In this document: piece by piece, positions 18,641-29,679 of the stretch | How the letters are laid out: each line of letters opens with the position of its first letter | How positions within the stretch are numbered: position 1 is the stretch's first letter | Assembly: GCA_024274695.1 (NCBI GenBank) | Contig: JAJSAI010000006.1 | Span: forward strand, 1 to 52,893 | Length of the DNA stretch: 52,893 nucleotides | Reading direction: 5' to 3' | DNA from: an archaeon | Lineage (GTDB): Archaea > B1Sed10-29 > JAJSAI01 | Made by a program: the position numbers and the translations under genes | Notes under the pieces: model-generated | The model's input: only the letters and a program-made list of their open reading frames with translations | What the model was told of the DNA's origin: nothing | Database searches by the model: none

Positions 18641-19069
18641 ATGCCAGGAGAATTCGCAGCAAGAAAACTCGCGAGGGACAGACAAAGGTTCAGGTGGAAG
18701 TCTGTCAAGTACGTGGAAAGAATGAGGCGCAAAATGGGTAAAGCAGCCGACCCGCTGGAAGGAGCGCCTCAGGCCACGGGAATAGTCATAGAAAAGACCA
18801 GCAGGGAGCAGAAGCAACCTAGCTCTGGACTCATCAAGGCAGTGAGAGTCCAGCTTAGGAAGAACGGTAAAATGGTCACCGCGCACGTTCCAAAGGACAA
18901 GTCAATAAACTACATTGACGAGCACGACGAGGTCATGATAGAAGGCCTTGGAGGATCACAGGGAGGAGCGATAGGAACCATGTGGGGGATAAAGTACAGG
19001 GTAATAAAAGTGAACGGAGTCGCCCTATTAGAAATAAGGAAAGGAAAGAAGGAGAAGCCGAGGAGATAA
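18641..19069 (+). CDS. rpsL: ribosomal protein S12
   Basis: [15 protein letters not shown]-like, archaeal uS12. Confidence 0.93.
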   Translation: MPGEFAARKLARDRQRFRWKSVKYVERMRRKMGKAADPLEGAPQATGIVIEKTSREQKQPSSGLIKAVRVQLRKNGKMVTAHVPKDKSINYIDEHDEVMIEGLGGSQGGAIGTMWGIKYRVIKVNGVALLEIRKGKKEKPRR

Positions 19070-19070
19070 C

Positions 19071-19670
19071 ATGAACGCACTCGTTTTCGGCAAGTATGAC
19101 ACAAAGGTTGAGGTCGCGGACCCCGGGCTGAAAGCATACATTAACCTAGAGCCCAGGATAGTAGTGCACACCCAGGGAAGGCACGCCAAGAAGAACTTCG
19201 GACGGAAAAATGTTCACGTCGTGGAAAGGCTCATCAACAACCTGATGAGAAGCGGCACTGGAGGAAAGATAGGAGGAAAGCTCATAAGAGACAGGGGAGC
19301 CTGCGGTAAGAAGACAAAGGTCATGAACGCTCTGATGGAAGCGTTTGAGATAATAGAAAAAAGGGAGAAACAGAACCCCCTGCAGGTCCTGGTAAGAGCC
19401 ATAGAAAACGCGGCCCCGAGAGAAGAGGTCACCAGGATCAGGACAGGTGGAGTAATCTCACCCATTGCTGTTGACATTTCTCCACTGAGAAGGCTTGACA
19501 TAGCCCTCAGGAACATCGGGCTGGCCGTCGTGATACAATCATTCAACAATCCCAAGTCTTTTTCTCAGGCCATTGCCGATGAGATAATCCTCGCGTCCAA
19601 GAACGATCCTGCCAGCTACGCCATCAAAAGGAAGCTGGAGATCGAGAGAATCGCCAAGAGCTCAAGGTGA
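19071..19670 (+). CDS. rpsG: ribosomal protein S7
   Basis: GRKNVHVVERLINNLMRSGTGGKIGGKLIR...PLRRLDIALRNI. Confidence 0.93.
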   Translation: MNALVFGKYDTKVEVADPGLKAYINLEPRIVVHTQGRHAKKNFGRKNVHVVERLINNLMRSGTGGKIGGKLIRDRGACGKKTKVMNALMEAFEIIEKREKQNPLQVLVRAIENAAPREEVTRIRTGGVISPIAVDISPLRRLDIALRNIGLAVVIQSFNNPKSFSQAIADEIILASKNDPASYAIKRKLEIERIAKSSR

Positions 19671-19677
19671 GTTTTAG

Positions 19678-21873
19678 ATGGGAAGAAGAGAACAAATGGT
19701 AGAAAAGATAAAGGAATTAATGGACAAGCCTGAGATGATAAGGAACATAGGAATCGTGGCGCACATAGACCACGGCAAGACAACCCTGTCAGACAACCTT
19801 GTGGCAGGAGCAGGCCTGCTGAGCGAACAGCTTGCCGGGAAAGAGTGCGTCATGGACTCCTACGAGCTGGAAGCAGAGAGAGGGATCACAATCTTCTCTG
19901 CTAACATCTCCCTCGTTTTCCCTCACCAGAACAAGGAGTACCTTGTCAACATGATTGATACCCCCGGGCACGTTGACTTCGGAGGAGCCGTGACAAGAGC
20001 AATGAGGGCCGTTGACGGAATCATACTCGTCGTGTGCGCCGTGGAAGGAGTAATGCCTCAGACTGAAAGGAACCTGATAACCGCACTAAAGGAAAAGGTA
20101 AAGCCCGTCCTGTTCATAAACAAGGTGGACAGACTCATCAACGAGCTCCAACTGGACGAGAACCAAATGCAAGAGAGACTGCTGAAGATCATAAACAAGG
20201 TTAACGAGCTCATAAGAAAACACGCTCCAGAAGAGTTCAAAGAATCCTGGCAGGTCAGGGTACAGGACGGGTCAGTGGCCTTCGGGTCAGCGTATAACAA
20301 CTGGGCCATCTCCGTTCCCCTGATGCAGGAGACTGGGATAAAGTTCAAGGACATATACCAGTACTGCAGGGACGGCAAGCAGGACGAGCTTGCCAAAAAG
20401 ATCCCAGGACACAAGGCAGTCGTGGACATGATAATAAAACACATTCCTAACCCCAAGGACGCGCAGAAGTACAGAATACCGAAAATATGGAAGAACGGAG
20501 ACCTCAATTCGGACATAGGAAAGGCAATGCTTTCATGCGATCCTAACGGGAAGACCGTGATCATGATAACCAGCGTGGATATTGATCCGCACGCTGGAGA
20601 AATCGCCACAGGAAGAGTGTACTCCGGGAAGGTCAGGAGAGGAATGAAGCTCCACATGATAAACTCTAAGACAGTGGACACAGTACAGCAGGTCGCGTTC
20701 TACATGAACACCGGAAGAGCGCAGGTGGACGAGATTCCTGCAGGGAACATTGCTGCGCTCTCCGGGCTCAAGTCAGCCTTCGCGGGAGAAACCGCTGCCG
20801 AGGAAGAGATAGCTCCTTTCGAGTCAATAAAACACTATTCAGAGCCAGTCATGACAAAAGCGGTAGAGGCAAAGAACCCAAGAGACCTCCCCAAGCTCAT
20901 TGAGGTCCTGCACGACATTGCCAAGGAAGACCCCACCGTGAAGGTGGAAATAGACGAGGAAACCGGGGAGCACAGGATCTCAGGAATGGGAGAACTGCAC
21001 CTTGAAATCATAGAGCACAGGATCTCCCACGACAAGGGAATCCCGATAACAACATCTCCTCCTATAGTCGTGTACAGGGAGACCGTGAAGTCAACAGGAC
21101 AGCAGATAGAAGCGAAGTCTCCTAACAAGCACAACAGGTTCTACATCGTCGTGGAGCCCCTGGAGGATGAAGTGTACAAGGCAATAATAGAGGGAGAAAT
21201 CCCAGAAGGAAAAATAAAGGACTCAAAGACCCTTGCCAAGAAACTCGCAGAGTACGGCATGCCCCTTGACCAGGCCAAGGGAATCTGGGAAGTGAAGAAC
21301 GGGAACGTGTTCCTGGACAACACCAAGGGAGTTCAGTACCTGAACGAAGCCAAAGAGCTTATCCTGCAAGGGTTCGAGGAGGCCATGGAAAAAGGGCCTC
21401 TGGCCAACGAGAAGGTTACCAAAGTAAAGGTAAGGCTCGTGGACGCTGTCCTGCACGAGGACGCGGTCCACAGGGGTCCGTCACAAGTAATCCCAGCAGT
21501 AAAAAGAGGAATACTAGCGGCGATACTCACCGCGGACCCGATACTCCTGGAGCCAAAGCAAAAGATATTTATTACCGTGCCCCAGGAATATATGGGTGCT
21601 GTTAGCACGGACATACAAGGGAGAAGAGGGCAAATCCTGGACATAGAACAGGACGGAGAACTCCTCACAATAATAACAAAGGTTCCTGTTGCTGAAACCT
21701 TCGGGTTCGCTGGAGAGATAAGGTCAGCGACCCAGGGCAGGGCCCAATGGTCCACAGAGTACTTCGGGTACGAGCCCCTGCCCAGGGACTTGCAACAGAA
21801 TGTTATAAAAAGGATTAGAGAAAGAAAAGGATTAAAACCAGAGATACCAACCCCTGAAGAACTGCTTTCATGA
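19678..21873 (+). CDS. fusA: translation elongation factor 2
   Basis: [26 protein letters not shown]. Confidence 0.97.
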   Translation: MGRREQMVEKIKELMDKPEMIRNIGIVAHIDHGKTTLSDNLVAGAGLLSEQLAGKECVMDSYELEAERGITIFSANISLVFPHQNKEYLVNMIDTPGHVDFGGAVTRAMRAVDGIILVVCAVEGVMPQTERNLITALKEKVKPVLFINKVDRLINELQLDENQMQERLLKIINKVNELIRKHAPEEFKESWQVRVQDGSVAFGSAYNNWAISVPLMQETGIKFKDIYQYCRDGKQDELAKKIPGHKAVVDMIIKHIPNPKDAQKYRIPKIWKNGDLNSDIGKAMLSCDPNGKTVIMITSVDIDPHAGEIATGRVYSGKVRRGMKLHMINSKTVDTVQQVAFYMNTGRAQVDEIPAGNIAALSGLKSAFAGETAAEEEIAPFESIKHYSEPVMTKAVEAKNPRDLPKLIEVLHDIAKEDPTVKVEIDEETGEHRISGMGELHLEIIEHRISHDKGIPITTSPPIVVYRETVKSTGQQIEAKSPNKHNRFYIVVEPLEDEVYKAIIEGEIPEGKIKDSKTLAKKLAEYGMPLDQAKGIWEVKNGNVFLDNTKGVQYLNEAKELILQGFEEAMEKGPLANEKVTKVKVRLVDAVLHEDAVHRGPSQVIPAVKRGILAAILTADPILLEPKQKIFITVPQEYMGAVSTDIQGRRGQILDIEQDGELLTIITKVPVAETFGFAGEIRSATQGRAQWSTEYFGYEPLPRDLQQNVIKRIRERKGLKPEIPTPEELLS

Positions 21874-21904
21874 TAACACAAAAAGACAAAGAGGTGTATG
21901 GGAT

Positions 21905-23179
21905 ATGGCAGACAAGAAGCCGCACATGAACCTTGTGTTCATAGGACACGTGGACCACGGAAAGTCCACCACAGTAGGAAGACTGCTGTTCGACTCGAAG
22001 GCACTTCCAGAACAGGAGCTCAGGAAGCTCAGGGAAGAAGCAGAAAGGCTCGGTAAGGCCACCTTCGAGTTCGCCTTCGCCATGGACAGGCTGAAGGAAG
22101 AGAGGGAAAGGGGAGTAACAATAGACGTTGCTCACAAGGACTTCCAGACCAACAAGTACTACTTCACAATCATAGACGCTCCTGGACACAAGGACTTCAT
22201 CAAGAACATGATCACAGGGACCAGCCAGGCTGACGCCGCGGTGCTCGTGGTATCAGCAAAGGACGGTCCCCAGGAGCAGACGAGAGAGCACGCGTTCCTG
22301 GCAAGGACTCTCGGAGTCGGCCAGATGATCGTGGCCCTGAACAAGATGGATGCTGTTGACTACAGCCAGGACGCTTACAACAAGGTAAAACAAGAGCTTA
22401 TTGACAAGATACTCAAGCCCATTGGGTACAAAGTAGACCAGATGCACTTCATCCCTATCTCCGCATACAAGGGAGACAATGTGGTGCACAAGTCAGAGAA
22501 CATGCCATGGTACAACGGTCCTACCCTGGTAGAAGCGCTGGACCAGCTTCAGCCTCCTGAAAAGCCGATAGACAAGCCTCTCAGGCTACCGGTCCAGGAC
22601 GTCTACAACATCAGGGGAGTGGGACTCGTTCCTGTCGGAAGAGTAGAAACAGGAGTCCTGAGGGTAGGAGACAAGGTCTCCATAATGCCCGCAGGAGTGG
22701 TAGGAGAAGTGAAGAGCATAGAAATGCACCACCAGGCAATGCAGCAGGCAGAACCCGGAGACAACATCGGGTTCAACCTGAAGGGAGTGGACAAGAAGAA
22801 CATAAGCAGAGGATCAGTAATCGGGCCTGCAGACAACCCACCGACAGTGGCAGAGGAGTTCACGGCACAGATAATCGTACTCAACCACCCGACAGCAATA
22901 ACAGTAGGATACCAGCCAGTCGTACACTGCCACACAGCACAAGTCGCCTGCAGCATCGTGGCAATAGAGAAGAAGATAGACCCGAGGAGCGGTCAGGTCA
23001 TAGAAGAGAACCCAGAGTTCATCAAAACAGGAGACGCTGCCATAGTAAGAATGAAGCCAACAAGGCCAATGGTCATAGAAAAGGCAAGCGAGTTCTCCCC
23101 TCTCGGGAGGTTCGCGGTCAGGGACATGGGAATGACCGTGGCAGCAGGAATGGTACTAGATGTAAAGAAGAAAGCGTGA
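21905..23179 (+). CDS. tuf: translation elongation factor 1-alpha
   Basis: [29 protein letters not shown]. Confidence 0.97.
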   Translation: MADKKPHMNLVFIGHVDHGKSTTVGRLLFDSKALPEQELRKLREEAERLGKATFEFAFAMDRLKEERERGVTIDVAHKDFQTNKYYFTIIDAPGHKDFIKNMITGTSQADAAVLVVSAKDGPQEQTREHAFLARTLGVGQMIVALNKMDAVDYSQDAYNKVKQELIDKILKPIGYKVDQMHFIPISAYKGDNVVHKSENMPWYNGPTLVEALDQLQPPEKPIDKPLRLPVQDVYNIRGVGLVPVGRVETGVLRVGDKVSIMPAGVVGEVKSIEMHHQAMQQAEPGDNIGFNLKGVDKKNISRGSVIGPADNPPTVAEEFTAQIIVLNHPTAITVGYQPVVHCHTAQVACSIVAIEKKIDPRSGQVIEENPEFIKTGDAAIVRMKPTRPMVIEKASEFSPLGRFAVRDMGMTVAAGMVLDVKKKA

Positions 23180-23186
23180 TACGAGA

Positions 23187-23504
23187 ATGGCTGCACAGAT
23201 AGCTAGCATCAAGCTGGTAAGCCCGGACTACAAGAAGCTTGAGAGCGTCTGCTCTGAAATCAAGGAGATTGCCAAGAGGACAGGAGCCAATGTGAAGGGC
23301 CCCATACCCCTTCCCACCAGGAAACTTGTCGTCCCGACCATGAAATCACCGTGCGGCGACGGGTCGGAGACATACGAGCACTGGCAGATGAGGATACACA
23401 AGAGGCTCATAAACATAGAAGCAGACGAGCGGACGCTCAGGCAGATAATGAGAGTCCAAGTGCCCGACCAAGTACACATAGAAATAGAGCTCAAGACAGT
23501 CTAA
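23187..23504 (+). CDS. rpsJ: ribosomal protein S10
   Basis: [38 protein letters not shown]. Confidence 0.95.
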   Translation: MAAQIASIKLVSPDYKKLESVCSEIKEIAKRTGANVKGPIPLPTRKLVVPTMKSPCGDGSETYEHWQMRIHKRLINIEADERTLRQIMRVQVPDQVHIEIELKTV

Positions 23505-23616
23505 AAACCCCTTCTTTTAAACCCCACCACTCCTTTTGTTTTTGACGAACTTTTTCTCGCAGAACAACGAAAGGTTTTTAAATGGCTGCTTTTTCTTAGG
23601 ATACAGGTGAAAGAGT

Positions 23617-23967
23617 ATGGACCTGGACACAATAGGGGGCTATGCATTCATAGCCGGAATCCTCATAGCACTAGGGCTCGGAATAGCAGCGGCAGTAACC
23701 ACGCTAAGCATAAACATAGTGACATGGCTTGTAGCAGTACTAGTAATACTAGGACTCATAGTAGGATTCGTCAACATAGGCAAGAAAGAAATGAGGGACT
23801 TCCTGATAGCAGTGATCGCAATCGGAGTAATCGGCTCAGCAAACCTGGGAGTAATCCCGTACGTAGGAGACGTCCTCGCCAAGATAGTAGCGTACATAGC
23901 AGTGTTCGTAGCACCAGCAGCGCTGATAGTGGCAATCAAAGAGATCCTGAACCTGGCAAAAGCATGA
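23617..23967 (+). CDS. small multi-pass membrane protein, hypothetical
   Basis: 116 aa with four hydrophobic segments. Confidence 0.65.
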   Translation: MDLDTIGGYAFIAGILIALGLGIAAAVTTLSINIVTWLVAVLVILGLIVGFVNIGKKEMRDFLIAVIAIGVIGSANLGVIPYVGDVLAKIVAYIAVFVAPAALIVAIKEILNLAKA

Positions 23968-24067
23968 ATGCGCAAAAAACCATTTTCCTTATTTAAACCC
24001 TCTCTTTTTTATTTACCAGAGTAAAAGGGGAGATCTTAATAAACAACAGGAAGAAAAAGAATATCTA

Positions 24068-24490
24068 ATGAGCTACTTCACTTTCGAGCACGAAGCAGAC
24101 ACAGGAATAAGGGGCGAAGGAAAAACCCTTGAAGAAGCATTCCAGGAAACCGCAAGAGCAATGTTCAGCGTAATGGCCAACCTTGAAAAGGTTGAAGAAA
24201 AAGAAAAGGTTTCTGGAAAAACAGAAGGCAGGGACCTCATCTCCCTACTCGTGAACTGGCTGAACCAACTGCTCGCAGAAAAAGACATCAACGGAATGGT
24301 GTTCAAATCATTCAACGTCAAAATAAAAAAAGAAGGCGAAGGATACTCAATAGAATGGGATGCCTGGGGAGAAGAAATGGACCCTGAAAAACACCAGCTG
24401 GACATAGAGGTAAAAGCAGCCACCTTCCACCAGGCTGCAGTGGAAGAAAAAAACGGCAAGTGGACCGCACAGTGCATTGTGGACGTGTAA
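24068..24490 (+). CDS. archease
   Basis: FEHEADTGIRGEGKTLEEAF, LLVNWLNQLL, VKAATFHQ; next to RtcB. Confidence 0.93.
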   Translation: MSYFTFEHEADTGIRGEGKTLEEAFQETARAMFSVMANLEKVEEKEKVSGKTEGRDLISLLVNWLNQLLAEKDINGMVFKSFNVKIKKEGEGYSIEWDAWGEEMDPEKHQLDIEVKAATFHQAAVEEKNGKWTAQCIVDV

Positions 24491-24505
24491 AAAGGAGGAG
24501 AAAAA

Positions 24506-25936
24506 ATGGACGTGAGCATGTTCACGAAAATAAACGACTACGAGTGGATGATCCCAAAAAAAGGAGACATGAGAGTCCCAGGAATAGTGTTCGGGGACGA
24601 ACCAATAATCAGGGACCTGGACGAGAAAGTATGGGAACAGGTATCAAACGTGGCAACACTCCCGGGAATACAGCTCGCGAGCATTGCCATGCCTGACGCC
24701 CACTGGGGCTACGGTTTCCCTATAGGAGGAGTGGCCGCATTCGATCCCAAAGAAGGAGGCATCATCAGCGCTGGAGGCGTCGGATACGACATCAGCTGCG
24801 GGGTCAGGACCCTGAAAACGAACATGAAAAAAGAAGAAGTGCTCCCAAAGCTTTCGGAGCTGATGGAAGAACTCTTCAGAACCATCCCTGCAGGCCTGGG
24901 GTCAGAGGGAGAAATAACCCTCACAAAAGACCAGGAGGACGAAATGCTCGCCAAGGGAGCGAAATGGGCTGTGGAACAAGGTTACGGGACAGAAGAAGAC
25001 CTGGAGTACACCGAGATGCACGGGACAGCGCCTGACGCTGACCCGAGTAAGGTAAGCGATCTCGCGAAAAAAAGAGAAAAGAAGCAAGCGGGAACCCTGG
25101 GCTCAGGAAACCACTACCTTGAAGTCCAGTGGGTGGAAGAGGTTTACGATCCTGAAATAGCCAGGATATACGGCCTGGAAAAGGACCAGATCCTAATAAC
25201 ATTCCACTGCGGGTCAAGAGGACTCGGGCACCAGGTCGCCTCAGACTACATGAAAGTGCTGGACCAGGCAGCGCCGAAGTACGGGATAAAACTTCCAGAC
25301 AGACAGCTAGCGTGCGCGCCAATAGATTCCCAAGAGGGCAGGGACTACTGGCAGGCCATGAACGCAGCAATAAACAACGCGCTCGCGAACAGGCAGATAA
25401 TATCCCACCTCGCGCGGAAAGCGTTCAAGAGAGTGTTCCCGGACGCCGAACTGCCCCAGTTGTACGACACGAGCCACAACACGTGCAGGAGAGAAGAGCA
25501 CGTAGTGGACGGGGTCAAGAAGATAGTGTACGTGCACAGAAAAGGAGCCACGAGTGCCCTGGGGCCCGGCCGGCCGGAAATCCCGAAAGCATACATGAAC
25601 GCGGGCCAGCCTGTGCTGATAGGAGGAACCATGGGCACGTACTCCTACATCCTCGCGGGAACAAGAGAAGGGATGGAAAAAGCGTTCGGAAGCGCGTGCC
25701 ACGGGGCGGGCAGGAGGATGAGCAGGGCGAAAGCAAAGAAAACGTGGAAAGGAGAACAAGTCATCAGGGACCTCGCAGAAAGGGGGATAATAGTGAAAGC
25801 CCACTCCTTCAGAGGAGCTGCAGAAGAAGCCCCCGGAGCGTACAAGGACGTCAGACAGGTCGTGGACGCGGTGCACAACGCGGGCCTCGCCAAGAAGGTC
25901 GTAAGAGTAAGGCCGCTCGGGGTAGTGAAAGGGTGA
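24506..25936 (+). CDS. rtcB: RNA-splicing ligase RtcB (intein-free)
   Basis: PDAHWGYGFPIGGVAAFD, GVGYDISCGVR, HCGSRGLGHQV, YDTSHNTCRREEH, RKGATSALGPG. Confidence 0.96.
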   Translation: MDVSMFTKINDYEWMIPKKGDMRVPGIVFGDEPIIRDLDEKVWEQVSNVATLPGIQLASIAMPDAHWGYGFPIGGVAAFDPKEGGIISAGGVGYDISCGVRTLKTNMKKEEVLPKLSELMEELFRTIPAGLGSEGEITLTKDQEDEMLAKGAKWAVEQGYGTEEDLEYTEMHGTAPDADPSKVSDLAKKREKKQAGTLGSGNHYLEVQWVEEVYDPEIARIYGLEKDQILITFHCGSRGLGHQVASDYMKVLDQAAPKYGIKLPDRQLACAPIDSQEGRDYWQAMNAAINNALANRQIISHLARKAFKRVFPDAELPQLYDTSHNTCRREEHVVDGVKKIVYVHRKGATSALGPGRPEIPKAYMNAGQPVLIGGTMGTYSYILAGTREGMEKAFGSACHGAGRRMSRAKAKKTWKGEQVIRDLAERGIIVKAHSFRGAAEEAPGAYKDVRQVVDAVHNAGLAKKVVRVRPLGVVKG

Positions 25937-25975
25937 ATAAAAGCGCCCGCAGTAACCTTTAAATACCCTTTGCTG

Positions 25976-26094
25976 TGAAAAAAATACTAACTCCTGCTGT
26001 AAAAAGGAGTGGGAAAGGTCCAGCCCCAGAGGCTCTTGCCTTTCGGGCGATGAAGACCGCAGGGATCCGAAAAATGTTTTGAGGCTGTGTAAGA
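25976..26094 (+). promoter_or_regulatory. 5' leader of rpl3 operon, shared with rps13 operon leader
   Basis: Block similarity to 41107-41219 (GGGAAA, CTTTCGGGCGATGA, ATGTTTTGAGG). Confidence 0.55.
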
Positions 26095-27066
26095 ATGGCA
26101 AAGAGGCATGCACCTAGGAGAGGGTCCAGAGCATTCTACCCTCGCAAGAGAGCCAAGAGGATATACCCCAGGGTGAACTCTTACCCTGAAACCAGCGAGG
26201 TGTGCGTGCAGGCATTCCCCGTGTACAAAGCGGGAATGACCCAGCTCATAACAATAAACGAGGACGAGAAGTCACCCAAGTTCAAGCAAGAAGAAGCAAT
26301 CCCCGTGACAATACTTGAAGCCCCCGCAGTCAAGGTATACGGGATCAGGGCGTACAAAGCGTACCCTGAAGGCCTGAAAGCATTCACAGAGGTGTACGCT
26401 GAAAAACTTGACAAGAGGCTCGCGCGCAAGATCACTCTTCCTAAGGAATACTCCGCAGAAGACAGGATCAAAGCAATAGAATCAAACTTAGATGACATTG
26501 CCGAGATAAGGCTGCTCGTTCACACACAACCTCCGTTCAAGAAAACCCCTGAAATCCTTGAGCTCACCGTGTTCGGCCCGATAAAGGAAGCGTGGGAGTA
26601 CGCAAAGCAGAAGCTCGGGCAGGAACTAGAGGCCAAGGAAGTGTTCCAGGAAGGGAAAATGGTTGACGCGATCGCTGTCACCAAAGGAAAGGGAACCCAA
26701 GGCCCTGTAAAGAGGTTCGGGATCAGAATCCAGATAAGGAAGAACAAGTGGCACAGGAGGAACCCAGGGTCCCTGGGAGCGTTCAGCGTCGCGAGAACAT
26801 TCTGGACCGTGCCAATGTCAGGGCAGATGGGATTCCAGACAAGGACAGAGTACAACAAGTTCCTGCTCAAGATGGGAGAAAACGGTGAAGAAGCCACTCC
26901 CAAAGGAGGCCTGGTCCACTACGGAGTAGTGAGAGGCCCGTACATTCTGGTCAAAGGAAGCGTGCCAGGACCAAAGAAAAGGCTTGTGGTCCTCAGGAAC
27001 GCGATAAGACCCTACGAAATGAAAATGCCCACAATAAAAGAAGTAGTAACAACACCACAACAGTGA
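26095..27066 (+). CDS. rpl3: ribosomal protein L3
   Basis: RRGSRAFYPRKRAKRIYPRV, GKGTQGPVKRFG. Confidence 0.96.
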   Translation: MAKRHAPRRGSRAFYPRKRAKRIYPRVNSYPETSEVCVQAFPVYKAGMTQLITINEDEKSPKFKQEEAIPVTILEAPAVKVYGIRAYKAYPEGLKAFTEVYAEKLDKRLARKITLPKEYSAEDRIKAIESNLDDIAEIRLLVHTQPPFKKTPEILELTVFGPIKEAWEYAKQKLGQELEAKEVFQEGKMVDAIAVTKGKGTQGPVKRFGIRIQIRKNKWHRRNPGSLGAFSVARTFWTVPMSGQMGFQTRTEYNKFLLKMGENGEEATPKGGLVHYGVVRGPYILVKGSVPGPKKRLVVLRNAIRPYEMKMPTIKEVVTTPQQ

Positions 27067-27072
27067 TAAAAG

Positions 27073-27870
27073 ATGAAGGCAAAGGTTTACGATCTTAACG
27101 GGAACGAAGTGAAAGAAATAGACCTGCCGAGAGTGTTCTCGGAAGAAATAAGGCCCGATCTCATAAGAAGGGCCACCCTCGCGATACTGAGCTCAGGATA
27201 CCAGCCGAAGGGAACATTCCCCCTGGCAGGACTGCAAACAAGCGCAAAGTATGTCGGGAGAAGAGGAAGATATCACGCCATGATAAACAGGGGAATCTCA
27301 AGACTGCCCAGAATAATAGGACCCAAGGGATACATAGGAGAAGTAAGAAGAGTGCCCCAAGCCAAGGGAGGGCACAGAGCACATCCCCCGAAGGTTGAAA
27401 AGATAATAGAAGAAAAAATAAACAAGAAGGAGAAAAGGAAGGCGACCGCGAGCGCCATAGCCGCGACGGCCGTACCCGAGCTAGTCAAAAAGAGGGGTCA
27501 CAGAACAGAAGAGCTCAAGAGCCTGCCCATAATAGTCACTGACGATCTTGAAAAACTCAGCAAAACAAAAGAGGTCAAGAGAGTCCTTGAAAAACTCGGG
27601 CTTTCCGCAGAGCTCGAGAGGACGTCCGAAAAGAAGATAAGAGCAGGAAAAGGAAAAATGAGAGGAAGAAAGTACAAGAAAAAGAAGGGAGTTCTCATAG
27701 TCACAGGATCGCACGCGCCAGTGCACAAGGCCACTCGGAACATCCCTGGAACTGACGTGTGCCCAGCCAAAGAGCTTAACGCGTACCTGCTCGCTCCAGG
27801 AGGAGACCCTGGAAGGCTCACGATATACACCGAGTCCGCAATAACAGAAATCGGAAAGAGGTTCGGGTGA
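27073..27870 (+). CDS. rpl4: ribosomal protein L4
   Basis: GISRLPRI, GGHRAHPPK, operon position. Confidence 0.95.
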   Translation: MKAKVYDLNGNEVKEIDLPRVFSEEIRPDLIRRATLAILSSGYQPKGTFPLAGLQTSAKYVGRRGRYHAMINRGISRLPRIIGPKGYIGEVRRVPQAKGGHRAHPPKVEKIIEEKINKKEKRKATASAIAATAVPELVKKRGHRTEELKSLPIIVTDDLEKLSKTKEVKRVLEKLGLSAELERTSEKKIRAGKGKMRGRKYKKKKGVLIVTGSHAPVHKATRNIPGTDVCPAKELNAYLLAPGGDPGRLTIYTESAITEIGKRFG

Positions 27871-28121
27871 AAATGAAGATAAAGTATCCGCTGCTCTCGG
27901 AAAAAGCCGTTGGACTCATAGAAAAAGAGAACAAGATAGTGTTCATCGTTGACCCGAAAGCCACAAAAGATGAAATAAGAAGCGAGGTAGAACAGGAGTA
28001 CGGAGTGAAGGTGAAAAAAGTGAACGTGGTCAACACTATGAGGGGAGAAAAGAAAGCGTACGTGCAGCTCTCTCCCGAGCACAGCGCTGTAGACCTCGCC
28101 ACAAAACTTAAGATACTGTGA
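27867..28121 (+). CDS. rpl23: ribosomal protein L23
   Basis: YPLLSEKAVGLIEKENKIVFIVD. Confidence 0.93.
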   Translation: MKMKIKYPLLSEKAVGLIEKENKIVFIVDPKATKDEIRSEVEQEYGVKVKKVNVVNTMRGEKKAYVQLSPEHSAVDLATKLKIL

Positions 28122-28127
28122 TGCAGG

Positions 28128-28844
28128 ATGGGAAAGCCACTAATCCATCAGAGGAGAGGAAAAGGAAGCCCTGCCTTCAGGGCTCCAAGCACAAGGTTCA
28201 AAGTAGAAGTAGGGTACAGGCCGCTTGACAAGACAGGCCTGCTGAGAGGAGAGGTAGTAGAGTTCATAGACAATCCTGCTCACACTGCCCTCCTCATGAG
28301 GGTAGCGTACGAGGACGGCACCCAGTCGATAATCCCAGCGCCAGAGGGAATATTCATAGGAGACACAGTATACTACGGGGAAACAGCACCCCTATCCCTA
28401 GGGAACACGCTCCCGCTCAAGAGCATCCCTGAAGGATTCCCAGTATACAACATAGAAACGAGGGTAGGGGACGGAGGAAGCCTCGTCAGGGCGAGCGGAG
28501 GAGTAGCCTACGTCTCCTCAAAAGAGGGGGACGTTGTATACGTAAAACTCCCGAGCAAACAGGTAAGGAAATTTAACGCTAACTGCAGAGCAACCATAGG
28601 AAACATTTCAGGAGGAGGAAGAACAGACAAGCCCCTAATGAAAGCAGGGGCAGCACACTACAAGAACAGGATCGCGAGGAACAAGTGGTGGCCGAGAGTA
28701 AGAGGAGTCCACATGAACGCAGTGGACCACCCGTACGGAGGAAAACAGCACCACGGAGCAAAGACCAAGAAAGGCAAGGGAGCGCCTCCAGGACAGCACG
28801 TAGGATCCTTCGGAGCAAGGAGAACAGGACGGAGGAAGAGGTGA
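28128..28844 (+). CDS. rpl2: ribosomal protein L2
   Basis: RRGKGSPAFRAPS, WWPRVRGVHMNAVDHPYGG. Confidence 0.97.
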   Translation: MGKPLIHQRRGKGSPAFRAPSTRFKVEVGYRPLDKTGLLRGEVVEFIDNPAHTALLMRVAYEDGTQSIIPAPEGIFIGDTVYYGETAPLSLGNTLPLKSIPEGFPVYNIETRVGDGGSLVRASGGVAYVSSKEGDVVYVKLPSKQVRKFNANCRATIGNISGGGRTDKPLMKAGAAHYKNRIARNKWWPRVRGVHMNAVDHPYGGKQHHGAKTKKGKGAPPGQHVGSFGARRTGRRKR

Positions 28845-28845
28845 A

Positions 28846-29238
28846 ATGGCAAAAAAAGTGTTCAAGTACAGGGGGAAAACGCTTGAAGAACTGCAGAAGA
28901 TGAGCCTGGAAGAGTTCGCCAAGCTCGTTCCAGCCAGGGAAAGGCGGACGCTCCTGAGAGGATTCACAGAACAAGAGAAAAAACTGCTGAAAAAACTGAG
29001 GGCCTGGAAGCCGGGCCAAAAACCCGTTAGAACGCACGTCAGAGAAATGATCATCCTCCCTGAAATGGTCGGAAAAGAGGTTGCAGTCTACAACGGAAAA
29101 GACTGGAATGTCGTCAGAATAAAACCCGAAATGATCGCCATGAGGCTGGGAGACTTCAGCCTCACGAGAAAGCCTGTAAAACACTCCGGCCCAGGAATAG
29201 GGGCCACAAGATCAACCAAGTTCATCTCAGCCAAGTGA
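28846..29238 (+). CDS. rps19: ribosomal protein S19
   Basis: RTHVREMIILPEMVGKEVAVYNGK. Confidence 0.95.
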   Translation: MAKKVFKYRGKTLEELQKMSLEEFAKLVPARERRTLLRGFTEQEKKLLKKLRAWKPGQKPVRTHVREMIILPEMVGKEVAVYNGKDWNVVRIKPEMIAMRLGDFSLTRKPVKHSGPGIGATRSTKFISAK

Positions 29239-29244
29239 TGAGGT

Positions 29245-29679
29245 ATGGGATACTCTTACCAGGGTGACATGACAAAAGCCGCCAGGGCAATGGCAAGAGA
29301 AGAGGACGTGAGCAGAAAACTCGCTAGAGAGGCCTGCAACGCCATAAAAGGAATGAAGCTAGAGAGAGCAATACAGTACCTGGAGAACGTGATACAGCAC
29401 AAGGAGTACATCCCTCTGAAAAGGTACAACAGGAAACAGCCCCACAGGAAGGGAGGGCAGCCTGGAAAGTACCCTGAAAAAGCCTGCAGGATACTACTCA
29501 AAACCCTAAAGAACCTGAAGAACAATGCTGAGCAGAAAAACCTTGACCCCGAGAAAATGAAAATCGTGCACGCTGCGGCCTACAAAGGCCTTGAGATCCC
29601 AAGGGTCAGACCAAGGGGGAGAACAAAAGCATCAAACATAGAACTCACTAACATAGAAGTCGTGGCACGCGAGGTATGA
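29245..29679 (+). CDS. rpl22: ribosomal protein L22
   Basis: AIKGMKLERAIQYLE, VRPRGRTKASNI. Confidence 0.94.
   Translation: MGYSYQGDMTKAARAMAREEDVSRKLAREACNAIKGMKLERAIQYLENVIQHKEYIPLKRYNRKQPHRKGGQPGKYPEKACRILLKTLKNLKNNAEQKNLDPEKMKIVHAAAYKGLEIPRVRPRGRTKASNIELTNIEVVAREV

Noticed and set aside
24506-25936. Intein in RtcB (common in archaea)
   Set aside because: The protein is continuous, about 476 aa, with no intein splice motifs.
25976-26094. Box C/D guide RNA upstream of rpl3
   Set aside because: A GATGA-like block is present, but no convincing CUGA box D or terminal stem; conservation with the rps13 leader suggests a cis-regulatory leader.
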